Assembly: GCA_036001225.1 (NCBI GenBank)
Contig: DASYUM010000294.1
Span: forward strand, 1-17,015
Reading direction: 5' to 3'
Origin: DASYUM01 sp036001225
Lineage (GTDB): Bacteria; Methylomirabilota; Methylomirabilia; Rokubacteriales; DASRDR01
Length of the DNA: 17,015 bases
In this document: piece after piece, positions 1 through 7,663 of the stretch
Numbering within the stretch: position 1 is the first letter of the stretch
How the letters are laid out: every line of letters starts with the position of its first letter
Program-made: the position numbers and the translations under genes
The notes under the pieces: generated by a model
What the model was told of the DNA's origin: nothing
Database searches by the model: none
The model's input: the letters and a program-made list of their open reading frames with translations, nothing else

Positions 1-751
1 GCTTGGAGAGCCGGCTCCGGTCGGGGCCGAGGATCATCGGGATATGGGCAAAGACCGGCCGCGGGTAGCCGAGCGCCTCGTAGCAGAGGATCTGCTTGGG
101 GGTGTTGGAGAGATGGTCGTTGCCGCGGATGACGTGGGTGACCTTCATGGTCACGTCGTCCACGACGACGCAGAAGTTGTAGGTCGGCGAGCCGTCGGAG
201 CGAACCAGGATCCAGTCGTCGAGCAGGGCGTGCTCGAAGCGGACCTCGCCGTGGATCAGATCAGGGACGACCGTCACCCCCTCCTCGGGGATCCGGAGCC
301 GGAGCGCCGCCGGCACCCCCGGCCGGATCGGCGCCGTCCGGCAGCGCCCGTCGTAGCGGAACGTCTCGCCCCGGGCCTGGGCCGCCTGTCGTCGGGCCTC
401 CAGCTCCTCGGGCGGGCAATAGCAGCGGTAGGCTCGACCCTCGGCCAGCAGCCGCTCGGCGTGGGCGCGGTAGATGTCGAGGCGGCTGGTCTGCCGGAAG
501 TACCCCCGGTAGTCGCCGTCGTCCTCGGGCCCCTCGGGGTCCCAGTCGAGCCCGAGCCAGCTCATCGCCTCCAGGATCTGGCGGATGGAGTCGTCGGTCG
601 AGCGCGAGCGGTCGGTGTCCTCGATGCGGAGGAGGAAGGCGCCGCCGGCGTGGCGGGCGAAGAGCCAGTTGAAGAGCGCGGTGCGGGCGCCGCCCACGTG
701 GAGATGCCCGGTGGGGCTGGGGGCAAAGCGGACCCGGACCGGCTCGGCCAT
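1..751 (-). CDS. gltX: Glutamyl-tRNA synthetase, 5' part (runs off the left edge)
   Basis: This enzyme charges tRNA-Glu (and possibly tRNA-Gln) with glutamate in the cytoplasm. The 250 visible codons begin MAEPVRVRFAPSPTGHLHVG, containing the class I synthetase HIGH-type signature (H16-L-H-V-G20). RIEDTDRSRS, typical of the GluRS catalytic domain, follows. The last visible residues are DRSRLSK, the start of the KMSKS-type loop (usually K-L-S-K-R in GluRS), so the cut falls at the end of the catalytic domain. Family members are about 470-490 residues, so roughly half is missing. The ATG at 751 has no Shine-Dalgarno sequence, but a good -10 element ends 9 bases before it, so the mRNA may be leaderless. 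The 66-bp gap after the DUF362 stop holds a hairpin and this promoter, which suggests an independent transcription unit. The family call is firm. Discriminating versus non-discriminating specificity cannot be told. Confidence 0.96.
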   Translation of the reverse strand, partial: MAEPVRVRFAPSPTGHLHVGGARTALFNWLFARHAGGAFLLRIEDTDRSRSTDDSIRQILEAMSWLGLDWDPEGPEDDGDYRGYFRQTSRLDIYRAHAERLLAEGRAYRCYCPPEELEARRQAAQARGETFRYDGRCRTAPIRPGVPAALRLRIPEEGVTVVPDLIHGEVRFEHALLDDWILVRSDGSPTYNFCVVVDDVTMKVTHVIRGNDHLSNTPKQILCYEALGYPRPVFAHIPMILGPDRSRLSK

Positions 752-760
752 GATCTATGG

Positions 761-790
761 ATTGTATCGGAAGGGCGGCCGCCCGCTCAA
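761..790 (-). promoter_or_regulatory. Sigma-70-type promoter of gltX, probably leaderless
   Basis: Read on the minus strand, TTGAGC (785-790) is followed by an 18-bp spacer and TACAAT (761-766). The -10 lies only 9 bases before the gltX ATG, which puts the expected transcription start within about 0-3 bases of the start codon. No GGAGG-like sequence is present between them. The spacer contains the 12-bp palindrome GGGCGGCCGCCC. The match is by eye. Confidence 0.5.
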
Positions 791-805
791 CTTCGGGCGG
801 GCGGC
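778..805 (-). terminator. GC-rich hairpin after the DUF362 gene
   Basis: A perfect 9-bp inverted repeat (GCCGCCCGC / GCGGGCGGC, at 797-805 and 778-786) encloses a 10-base loop, 12 bases after the DUF362 stop codon. It could end the upstream transcript. There is no T-run, so it is not a classical intrinsic terminator. It also overlaps the -35 element of the gltX promoter. Confidence 0.35.
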
Positions 806-817
806 GGCGTCAGCCGG

Positions 818-3460
818 TCAGTAGCGAGCGAGCAGCCGGCCCCAGCCCGTCCGCGAGAAGGCGCGGATCCGGGAGCGGCCGATCGTCGGGTACCAGAGAA
901 GGTCGTGGTAGACGTTGGAGGCGAACGGCGCCCACACCACCAGCGGCGAGTGGAGGAGGAGGCGCTTGAGCGGGCGGAGCGGCCCCCGCCGGATCAGCTG
1001 GTCCCCCCAGATGACCAGGCTCCGCGCGGTGCGACAGCGGAAGTTCACGTCACCCACGTCGTCCCCCACCAGCTCGATCTGGCGGGGGTCGGCCACCCCG
1101 AGGCCGCGGTCGTGGGCCATCCGGAGGTACGGGATCCCCAGCGGGTCGTAGCCCATGAGCCGGGCCGCCGTCGCGTCGAGCGCCACCGAGTCGGCCGAGG
1201 CCAGGATCAGGTTCCCCTCCCGCGGGATCATGGTCCGGGGCCCGGCGCCGTCCCCGATGACGGTGCCGTCCATCACCCCGTAGACCGCCGGGTGGAGCTC
1301 CCGCTGCATGTAGAGGAGATCGACCAGCACCTCGTGGATGAACTCGTGGGCGTAGTGGCGGACTTCCTTGAGCAGCCCGCCGAAGGCGTTCTTCACGGCG
1401 CCTGTGGTGACGGTGTGGCCATGCGTATTGTGCAAGATAATCCCGTTTCCCACGAAGCTGTGCGTGCCTTCCACCGAAAGGTCGTAGAGGAACGGCACAT
1501 CGGCCGGCGTCTCCTGGATCTCCCGGATCCAGTCCCAGGCGATGTCCTCGCTGGCGAGGAACCGCAGGTAGGCGATCTCGTTGGCGAACCGGCCGGTGGT
1601 GTCGAGCCGCGAGAACAGCTCGATGAAGTACTGGACGATCGGGCGGGTCGGTTCGGTGTAGCGGTTCTCGACGTTGTTGACCGAGCCAGGCCGTCCCGAC
1701 GACTCCTGGGTCAGACCCAGCCCCTGACGCACCATGCGGAACAGCGGGGGGGGAACCGGAACCCTGTCCCAGTTGCTGGGCCGTCGACCAGCCAGTCGGC
1801 GCGCCACCAGGGCCCCGAGGGCGCGTTGTTTGTGGGCGCAGCGAAAGCGGACGTGCCGGCTGAGAGCCACGATGTCGTCCCCGTAGACCGAGACCTGGGC
1901 ATATTCCCGGGATTCGCGCATCCGCCCATTCGTGGCGCGACACCGAACAGTGCCCACGAATGCCACGACCCCCAGCCGGGCCAGTAGCATCTGAAGCTGT
2001 GAGGCGAGGCGGAAGCTTCGAGTGACCGCGTGAAGTCCGTCTTTCCCGAGGCCGCCGTCCCCATCGAGGTAGCCCTGCAGGAAGGCGGCGACCTCGTCAT
2101 CCGGGCACCCGAACAGAGCATCGGGTGCGGTCTTCGTCGCCGAATTCGTCGGGACCGGGAAGCCGAGCGACTCGAAGAACGGCCGCAGGTTCAGCGCGTC
2201 GAAGTAGATCTCGTTGCCTCGGGTTCGCGGGCTCACGGAGAAGAGCGACCGACATAGCTCGATGTAGTCTGCGCGAAGTTCGGGGTCCGTGTTCGCGAGA
2301 GACAGCCGGTACGAGCCGTTCGCCTCGTACGCGTAGCCTTCGGCGACGAAATACCCCAGCCAGCGCCAGAAGGCAGGAGAAGTTCGTTCGGGCGCGGTCG
2401 CCCACACCCGGCGCCACCGCGACTGGATGCCGTAACGATGAAGGATCGAGCGAATCGATTCCCAGTGGACGCCGCGAGTGCGCGCGATCTCCGTTATGGA
2501 TGCCCCGTCGAGATACTCGCGGACGATGCGGCGCTGGTCCTCAATGGTGTACTTACGCCCCGGACGGATTGGTAGCCGATCGACGTCGATCGCGGTGTGC
2601 CCGAGCGTTGGCACGCGAGGCAGCGACTGGCTGGTGCCGTCGATCCGCACACGGCGCACGACCGCGATGCGGTCGCCGACTCGAAGCTCGCCCGGCGTCT
2701 TCCAGCCCTCCGGCGTCAGGAACGGATGCCGCCGCGAAGTCGTCACCCGGCGCCCGGTCCGGGTCGTGACGGTCCAGACAGTGTCATCGCCGACCGGCGT
2801 TCGCCAGAAATGACTGGCGCGACCGATCCGAAGCCCGTCCTCTCCGACCGCCACCACCTTGACTTCGCCTTCGCTGACCCGGTCGCCGTCAGGGAGGTCG
2901 GCGGCAGGTTCCCGAATTTGCAGTTCCTTGACCAGAGCGTCCGCCCGGACCAGGCTGCCGTCGGCGAGCAGGATCTCGGTATCGGGGTGGACGCACTTCA
3001 TGGTCGGCAGGTGGAGCACGCTGGCGCCCACGAACATCTTGGGAATCTCGATCCCCTCCGGGAACAGCGCGTTCAGCCGGAGGAGCGGGCTCTTGAATCG
3101 GTACGTCGTCCACTCGACCTCGGAGAGCGGGATGAACGGCAGGCCGTAGCGCGCGAGTACGGGGAGCCAGCGGTTGTTGACGGCCCCGGCCCGGGGATTC
3201 GTGACCACGGTCTTGTTCTCGACCGGATGCAGGCGCTCCGGCCGGTAGCCGTCGGCGAGGAGCGTCCGCACGACGCCCTCGAGCTGCCAGGGCGGCGTCG
3301 AGCAGGCCGGGAAGAAGCGGGTCCAGGAGAGGTTCAGCTTGAGCAGCAGCTCGCCGTCCCGGGGCAGCACCCGGTCGTACTCGGCCAGGCGGAGGAGGCG
3401 CCCGTAGTCGGCGACGACCGTTTCCGGGCTCGTACGGAGGACCGCGACCCGCGCCGCCAT
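818..3460 (-). CDS. DUF362 domain protein interrupted by an in-frame intein
   Basis: This 880-codon ORF encodes a DUF362-family protein of 357 residues (1-155 plus 679-880) split by a 523-residue intein (156-678). The extein reads LPTMK, then THGHTVTTGAVKNAFGGLL, when joined, matching the conserved family core (LPxxKTHxxxxxTGAxKNxFG). Downstream come VYGVMDGTVIGDGAGP, the ILASADSVALDATAARLMG segment and a GLGVADPRQIELVG segment, all characteristic of the family. DUF362 has no settled biochemical role; many members occur with iron-sulfur proteins, but this one shows no CxxCxxC cluster motif. Neither extein half shows a signal peptide. The start is the ATG at 3460, which has no Shine-Dalgarno sequence but has TAGAAT 7 bases upstream. 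It is the last gene of the polysaccharide run, 34 bp after the UbiA-family gene. The link to glycan synthesis is only by position. Activity would require splicing. Confidence 0.9.
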   Translation of the reverse strand: MAARVAVLRTSPETVVADYGRLLRLAEYDRVLPRDGELLLKLNLSWTRFFPACSTPPWQLEGVVRTLLADGYRPERLHPVENKTVVTNPRAGAVNNRWLPVLARYGLPFIPLSEVEWTTYRFKSPLLRLNALFPEGIEIPKMFVGASVLHLPTMKCVHPDTEILLADGSLVRADALVKELQIREPAADLPDGDRVSEGEVKVVAVGEDGLRIGRASHFWRTPVGDDTVWTVTTRTGRRVTTSRRHPFLTPEGWKTPGELRVGDRIAVVRRVRIDGTSQSLPRVPTLGHTAIDVDRLPIRPGRKYTIEDQRRIVREYLDGASITEIARTRGVHWESIRSILHRYGIQSRWRRVWATAPERTSPAFWRWLGYFVAEGYAYEANGSYRLSLANTDPELRADYIELCRSLFSVSPRTRGNEIYFDALNLRPFFESLGFPVPTNSATKTAPDALFGCPDDEVAAFLQGYLDGDGGLGKDGLHAVTRSFRLASQLQMLLARLGVVAFVGTVRCRATNGRMRESREYAQVSVYGDDIVALSRHVRFRCAHKQRALGALVARRLAGRRPSNWDRVPVPPPLFRMVRQGLGLTQESSGRPGSVNNVENRYTEPTRPIVQYFIELFSRLDTTGRFANEIAYLRFLASEDIAWDWIREIQETPADVPFLYDLSVEGTHSFVGNGIILHNTHGHTVTTGAVKNAFGGLLKEVRHYAHEFIHEVLVDLLYMQRELHPAVYGVMDGTVIGDGAGPRTMIPREGNLILASADSVALDATAARLMGYDPLGIPYLRMAHDRGLGVADPRQIELVGDDVGDVNFRCRTARSLVIWGDQLIRRGPLRPLKRLLLHSPLVVWAPFASNVYHDLLWYPTIGRSRIRAFSRTGWGRLLARY
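1427..2995 (-). mobile_element. Intein with LAGLIDADG homing endonuclease in the DUF362 gene
   Basis: This is a 523-residue protein-splicing element, in frame in its host. Block A is C156-VHPDTEILLADG with the N-terminal Cys nucleophile. Block B is RRVTTSRRHPFLT (H245). Block F is LYDLSVEGTHSFVGNG (658-673). Block G is IILH677-N678 followed by Thr679 as the +1 residue. All canonical class 1 splicing residues are present. The endonuclease carries two LAGLIDADG-type helices, LGYFVAEG (368-375) and LQGYLDGDG (461-469), both with the acidic residue kept, so it may be active. An extra helix-turn-helix-like stretch (about 305-347, ITEIARTRGVHWESIRSIL) sits between blocks B and C. A second, Xre-like stretch (about 573-619, VRQGLGLTQES onward) sits before block F. 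The DNA looks less GC-rich than the surrounding genes, as expected for a horizontally acquired element. Confidence 0.95.
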
Positions 3461-3467
3461 GCTTGCG

Positions 3468-3473
3468 ATTCTA
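3468..3473 (-). promoter_or_regulatory. Possible leaderless -10 element of the DUF362 gene
   Basis: TAGAAT on the minus strand ends 7 bases before the ATG at 3460. No Shine-Dalgarno sequence intervenes and no convincing -35 lies 16-18 bases upstream. The layout resembles the TANNNT-type signals of leaderless genes and the gltX arrangement. The hexamer alone is weak evidence, because the gene can equally be read through from the upstream operon. Confidence 0.3.
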
Positions 3474-3494
3474 ACACCGCCGGCCCGGGCCGAC

Positions 3495-4370
3495 TCAGCG
3501 GGCGATGGTGAGCAGGACGACCACCGTCGCTCCCCACAGCGCGACGGCGGCCAGCAGCGCCCGGTCGGTCAGAAGGTGCTCGGAGGGATTCCCCCCGAGG
3601 TCCCGGCGATAGAGCAGATACAGGTAGCGGAAGAGCCCGTAGAGGACGAAGGGGATGGTGAGGGGAAGCCAATGGGTCCCGAGCCGGGCGGCGGTCTCGG
3701 AAGAGATGGTGTAGAGCGCATAGGCCATCAGGGTCGCCGCCGTCACGACCGCGATCATCTGATCGAGGAGCTGGGGCGAGTACTCGGAGAGGATCGGGCG
3801 GTGATTGGGCGCGCCGCCTTCCAGCGCCAGCAGCTCGTGGCGACGTTTGCCGAAGGTCAGGAACAGGGCGAGCAGGATCGTACACAGCAGGAGCCAGTGC
3901 GAGAACTCGGCGTCGATGACCACCACCCCGGCCAGGGCGCGGAACACGAATCCGCCGGCGATGATCAGCGCGTCGAGGATGACGACGTGCTTGAGCCCGA
4001 CCGAGTACACGGTCAGCAACGCCGCGTAGCTCACCGCCACCAGGCCGAGCCGGAACGAGAGGAGGAAGGCGCCCAGGCTGGCCAGGGCGAGGAGACCGAC
4101 GCCGGTCCCGAGCGCCAGGCCCGGCGGGACCCGGCCGGAGGCGACCGGCCGGTGCCGCTTCTGAGGATGGGCCCGGTCCCGCTCGGCGTCGAGCACGTCG
4201 TTGATCAGATAGGTACTGCCGGACAACGCGCAGAAGATCAGGAAGGCGAGGACGACCCGGACGACCAGCTCCGGCCGCAGGAACCCCTGCGAGAAGATCA
4301 GCCCCGCGAAGACGAGGAGATTCTTCGTCCACTGGGCCGGCCGGAGCGAGACGATCAGATCGCGGATCAT
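3495..4370 (-). CDS. UbiA-family polyprenyl-phosphate phosphoribosyltransferase-like
   Basis: This predicted integral membrane enzyme (291 residues) most resembles decaprenyl-phosphate phosphoribosyltransferase (5-phosphoribosyl-1-pyrophosphate plus polyprenyl phosphate gives polyprenylphosphoryl-ribose 5-phosphate). It begins MIRDLIVSLRPAQWTKNLLV, typical of that subgroup. The UbiA Asp-rich motif is N57-DVLD-AERD65, followed by KRHRPVASG. VYSVGLKHVVILDALIIAGG, GKRRHEL (174-180) and RPILSEYSPQLLDQM (191-205) are also subgroup features. About eight or nine hydrophobic segments are visible. The frame stays open upstream to 4619, but that part overlaps the preceding epimerase gene and is Arg/Ser-rich, so the ATG at 4370 was chosen, 19 bp after that gene. 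No DprE1/DprE2-type oxidase-reductase pair is in the window, so the fate of the lipid-ribose is open. Another UbiA substrate is possible but less likely. Confidence 0.85.
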   Translation of the reverse strand: MIRDLIVSLRPAQWTKNLLVFAGLIFSQGFLRPELVVRVVLAFLIFCALSGSTYLINDVLDAERDRAHPQKRHRPVASGRVPPGLALGTGVGLLALASLGAFLLSFRLGLVAVSYAALLTVYSVGLKHVVILDALIIAGGFVFRALAGVVVIDAEFSHWLLLCTILLALFLTFGKRRHELLALEGGAPNHRPILSEYSPQLLDQMIAVVTAATLMAYALYTISSETAARLGTHWLPLTIPFVLYGLFRYLYLLYRRDLGGNPSEHLLTDRALLAAVALWGATVVVLLTIAR

Positions 4371-4389
4371 CGGCAGCGCGACAGCGCGC

Positions 4390-5325
4390 TCAGGCCGAAA
4401 AGGCGGCGACCGTCTGGCGAAGGCCCTCCGTGAAGCCGACCGTCGGCTTGTAGCCAAGCCGCGTGCGGGCCCGCGTGATGTCGGCCAGCGTGTCGCGCAC
4501 ATCTCCTGCCCGAGCCGGCGTGTGCCGGCGCGCCAGCGGACGGCCCAGGATCTCCTCGAGCCGTCCGGCAATGTCCAGGACCGATAGCCGCTCGCCGCAG
4601 GCGATGTTGAAGACTTCACCGGCCACGCCCGGCGCCTCGGCGGCCACGAGATTCGCCTGCACGACGTTGCTCACATAGGTGAAGTCGCGCGTTTGCTGGC
4701 CATCCCAGTGGATCTCGAGCGGGTCGCCGCGCCGGGCGGACATGATGAATCGGGCGACGACCGCGGCGTACTGGGACTGAGGGTCCTGGCGGGGGCCGAA
4801 GACGTTGAAGTAGCGGAGGGAAACGGTCTCCACGCCGTAGTGCCGGGAAAAGTTGGCGCAGTAGTGCTCGCCGATCAGCTTGGAGGCGGCGTAGGGTGAG
4901 ATCGGCATCGGCCGTAGCTCCTCGTGAAGCGGCAACACCGGCTGATCGCCGTACACGGACGACGACGAGGCAAAGACCACCCGCTGAACCCCCGCCTCCC
5001 GGGCCGCCAGCAGTAGCCGCATCGTCCCGGTGGCGTTGACGTCGTGGTACGCGAACGGCTCCTCCACCGAGCGGGGCACCGATCGCAGCGCGGCCTGGTG
5101 AAAGATCACCTCGGCCCCGGCCACCGTCCGCCGCAGCGTATCGGGATCGCGCACGTCACCGACCACGACGTCCAGACGGGGGTGCTTCTCGGGAAGGAAC
5201 TCGCGGCGGCCGGACGAGAAGTCGTCCAGCACCCGGACCGGGCGGTCGCCGGCGAGCAGCGCCTCGACCAGATGGGACCCGATGAACCCGGCGCCGCCGG
5301 TCACGACCGCGAGCCCGGAGCCCAT
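4390..5325 (-). CDS. UDP-sugar 4-epimerase-like extended SDR
   Basis: This 311-residue cytoplasmic NAD-dependent extended SDR is probably a UDP-glucose or UDP-GlcNAc/UDP-HexNAcA C4-epimerase. The Rossmann motif TGGAGFIGSH is at 9-18. Acidic residues of VLDDFSSG mark NAD rather than NADP preference. The SSSSVYGD serines (about 120-127) and Y145-AAS-K149 form the catalytic site. LRYFNVFGPRQDP and QQTRDFTYVSNVVQANL resemble the WbpP/Gne (UDP-GlcNAc 4-epimerase) branch. The length is normal for the family. The ATG lies 2 bases after the stop of the preceding SDR gene, so the two are probably translationally coupled. Exact substrate cannot be read from the sequence. The neighbouring UDP-HexNAc dehydrogenase makes an N-acetylated sugar substrate attractive. 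It acts in sugar-nucleotide supply for a surface polysaccharide. Confidence 0.87.
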   Translation of the reverse strand: MGSGLAVVTGGAGFIGSHLVEALLAGDRPVRVLDDFSSGRREFLPEKHPRLDVVVGDVRDPDTLRRTVAGAEVIFHQAALRSVPRSVEEPFAYHDVNATGTMRLLLAAREAGVQRVVFASSSSVYGDQPVLPLHEELRPMPISPYAASKLIGEHYCANFSRHYGVETVSLRYFNVFGPRQDPQSQYAAVVARFIMSARRGDPLEIHWDGQQTRDFTYVSNVVQANLVAAEAPGVAGEVFNIACGERLSVLDIAGRLEEILGRPLARRHTPARAGDVRDTLADITRARTRLGYKPTVGFTEGLRQTVAAFSA

Positions 5326-5327
5326 CT

Positions 5328-6299
5328 CTACTGCCGCCCCGACACGCGCAGAAACTCGATGACCCGGCCGAGCGTCTCGTCGAGCGAGACCCGGGGGCGA
5401 TAGCCGACGAGCCGCTCGGCCTTGCCGAGGTTAGGCACCCGGCGGCGGAGGTCCTCGAAGCCCGGCTGATAGGCCTCGTCGTAGGGGACGTGGACGATGG
5501 GAGAGGCGCTACCGGCCAGGCCTTTCACTCGGTCGGCCAGCGCGTCGATCGTCACCTCGTGGTCGCTCCCCACGTTGACGACCTGGCCCACCGCCTCCCG
5601 GCTGGTGGACAGGGCGACGGTGGCCCGGATCGCATCCTCCACGTCGGTGAAGCAGCGCGACTGCCGGCCGTCGCCATACACGGTGATCGGGCTCCCATCG
5701 AGGGCCTGGCGGACGAAGCGGGGCACCACCATCCCGTAGCGGCCAGTCTGGCGCGGCCCCACCGTGTTGAAGAAGCGGAGGATGACGACGGGCAGGGTCC
5801 GCTCCCGGTGATAGGCCAGTCCCAGGAACTCGTCGATCGCCTTCGAGCAGGCGTAGCTCCACCGGCTCTTGGTCGTGGGGCCGAGGATCCGGTCGTCGTC
5901 TTCGCCGAGCGGCACCTGGTCGTTCTTCCCGTACACCTCGGAGGTCGAGGCCAACACGACCGTGGTCAGTCGGTGGGCGGCGGCGCGCAGGATGACCTCG
6001 GTACCGACGATGTTGGTGGCGATGGTCTCGACCGGGCGCTCCAGGATCAGCCGGACCCCGACGGCGGCCGCCAGGTGGTAGACGACGTCGACTTGATCTA
6101 CCAGCTTCTCGACCAGCGCCTCGTCCCGGACCGAGCCGACGGTCAGCGTGAAGCGGGCGTGCCCCTGCACCGCCTGGAGGTTCTCGAGCCGCCCGGTGGA
6201 GAGGTCGTCGAGCACGACGACCTCGTGGCCGCCGGCCAGCAGGGCTTCGGCGAGGTGGGAGCCGATGAAGCCGGCCCCCCCGGTGATGAGCGTCCTCAT
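5328..6299 (-). CDS. NAD-dependent sugar-nucleotide epimerase/dehydratase (UXS/4,6-dehydratase-like SDR)
   Basis: This is a second extended SDR of 323 residues. The N-terminal TGGAGFIGSHLAE (residues 6-18) binds NAD, VVLDDLSTG (about 28-36) holds the ribose-binding acidic residues, TSE (119-121) and Y149-ACS-K153 are the active-site motifs, and LRFFNTVGPRQTGRYGMVVP plus YGDGRQSRCFTDVEDA are substrate-domain motifs. The TSEVYG form (rather than SSxxVYG) and the YGDGxQxRxFxxVxD segment resemble UDP-glucuronate decarboxylases and dTDP-glucose 4,6-dehydratases. UDP-glucuronate 4-epimerase is also possible. It is clearly diverged from the neighbouring 311-residue SDR and is not a recent duplicate. 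It starts at an ATG 15 bp after the dehydrogenase stop with no obvious Shine-Dalgarno sequence, and ends 2 bp before the next start. This is consistent with one operon making activated sugars. Confidence 0.87.
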   Translation of the reverse strand: MRTLITGGAGFIGSHLAEALLAGGHEVVVLDDLSTGRLENLQAVQGHARFTLTVGSVRDEALVEKLVDQVDVVYHLAAAVGVRLILERPVETIATNIVGTEVILRAAAHRLTTVVLASTSEVYGKNDQVPLGEDDDRILGPTTKSRWSYACSKAIDEFLGLAYHRERTLPVVILRFFNTVGPRQTGRYGMVVPRFVRQALDGSPITVYGDGRQSRCFTDVEDAIRATVALSTSREAVGQVVNVGSDHEVTIDALADRVKGLAGSASPIVHVPYDEAYQPGFEDLRRRVPNLGKAERLVGYRPRVSLDETLGRVIEFLRVSGRQ

Positions 6300-6314
6300 G
6301 GGTCTGCCGCGGGG

Positions 6315-7631
6315 CTAGAGCCGGACGACCTTCTCGCGCCCCGCCTTCACCTCGCGGGTGGCGTTCCGGGTGTCGAAGACGAACCGCGCGTGGGCGACGA
6401 TCCAGTCGTAGCTGAAGGTCGCATGGTCGGTGTGGAGGATCACGCAATCCGCGCTCTCCACGACCTCGGCGGTCAACGGCAGCGACTGCAGCCGGGTCCC
6501 CTTGACCTCCAGCTCGGGCACCAGCGGGTCGTGGTAGGCGACGTCGATGCCGTGGTCGAGCATCAGCTCCAGCAGCTTGACCGCCGGCGAATTGCGGACG
6601 TCGGCGACGTTGCGCTTGAAGGTGACGCCCAGGACGAGGACGCGCGTCCCCAGCACGCGGCCGCCCTTGCCGGCGAGCAGGCGTAGCAGCTTCTGGACCA
6701 CGAAGTAGGGCATGTTGGCGTTGACTTCGGCGGCCAGGGTGATGAAGTTCGTGTAGAAGTCGTACTCCTTGGCCTTCCAGGAGAGGTACACGGGGTCGAC
6801 CGGAATGCAGTGGCCGCCCACGCCGGGACCGGGCTGGAAGCTCATGAACCCGAACGGCTTGGTGGCGGCGGCCTCCACGACCTCCCACACGTCGAGGCCC
6901 ATCCGGTCGCACAGCATGGCCAGCTCGTTGACCAGCGCGATGTTGACGTTCCGAAAGATGTTCTCCAGGAGCTTGGCCATCTCGGCCGCCCGCGGCGACG
7001 ACAGCGGCACCACCTTGATCACGGCCTTCTCGTACAGCGCCGAGCCCAGCGCCGTGCAGAGCGGCGTCACCCCGGCCAGGAGTTTCGGCGTGTTGGCGAT
7101 GTGGTAGTGCGGGTTGCCCGGATCGACCCGCTCCGGCGAGTAGGCCAGACAGAACTCCCGCCCCACGCGGAGGCCACCGGCTTCCAGGATCGGCCGCAGC
7201 ACCTCCTGGGTGGTGCCGGGATAGGTGGTGCTCTCGAGGACGATCAGCTGCCCCGGGCGGAGGCGCCGGGCGATCTCCTCGGTGGCCGCGCGGACGAACG
7301 AGAGGTCGGGCTCCCGGTTGACGCTGAACGGGGTCGGCACGCAGATGACGATGGCATCGAGCTGGGAGGCGAGCTCCCAGGACGCGCTGGCCATCAGACG
7401 CCCGCCGCCGGTCACCTCGGCGAGATCCTCCGAGCGGACGTCGCCGATGTAGCTGACCCCCCGGTTGACCGCATCCACCCGGCTCGCGTCGGGATCGAGG
7501 CCGGTCACCCGGAAGCCGGCCTTGGCGAACTCGATGGCCAGCGGCAGCCCCACGTAGCCGAGACCGGCAACTCCGACCGTCGCGCTCCGGTCTTCGATCG
7601 CAGTCCGCAGCCGCTCCAGCGTCTCGGTCAT
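6315..7631 (-). CDS. UDP-N-acetylhexosamine 6-dehydrogenase (WbpA/WecC type)
   Basis: This enzyme oxidises C6 of a UDP-sugar to the uronic acid with two NAD+, in the cytoplasm. From the ATG at 7631 it has 438 residues, usual for the UDP-glucose/GDP-mannose dehydrogenase family. It shows the NAD motif GVAGLGYVGLP (20-30), VICVPTPF (95-102), ESTTYPGTT (133-141), SPERVDPGN (165-173), the Lys/Asn helix KLLENIFRNVNIALVNE (from K220), and GPGVGGHC275-IPVDP with the catalytic cysteine. YLSWKAKEYDF after it favours the WbpA (UDP-GlcNAc) branch. UDP-ManNAc (WecC) is the alternative, supported by the 2-epimerase-like gene at the right edge. A TTG start at 7655 is possible, but AGGAGG lies 4 bases before the ATG at 7631, and a strong promoter sits just upstream. 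It opens the sugar-nucleotide operon. Confidence 0.93.
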   Translation of the reverse strand: MTETLERLRTAIEDRSATVGVAGLGYVGLPLAIEFAKAGFRVTGLDPDASRVDAVNRGVSYIGDVRSEDLAEVTGGGRLMASASWELASQLDAIVICVPTPFSVNREPDLSFVRAATEEIARRLRPGQLIVLESTTYPGTTQEVLRPILEAGGLRVGREFCLAYSPERVDPGNPHYHIANTPKLLAGVTPLCTALGSALYEKAVIKVVPLSSPRAAEMAKLLENIFRNVNIALVNELAMLCDRMGLDVWEVVEAAATKPFGFMSFQPGPGVGGHCIPVDPVYLSWKAKEYDFYTNFITLAAEVNANMPYFVVQKLLRLLAGKGGRVLGTRVLVLGVTFKRNVADVRNSPAVKLLELMLDHGIDVAYHDPLVPELEVKGTRLQSLPLTAEVVESADCVILHTDHATFSYDWIVAHARFVFDTRNATREVKAGREKVVRL

Positions 7632-7663
7632 TCCGCCTCCTCGCGCCGATGCCAAACCTCGTT

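Noticed and set aside
44..1987. Plus-strand 647-codon frame opposite gltX and the DUF362 gene
   Set aside because: It is antisense to gltX and the intein-containing gene. The residue composition is that of a shadow frame, and there is no ribosome site or domain.
4371..4619. N-terminal extension of the UbiA-family protein to an ATG at 4619
   Set aside because: The extension overlaps the upstream epimerase gene by more than 200 bases and codes for an Arg/Ser-rich tract not found in the family. The ATG at 4370 gives the normal N-terminus.
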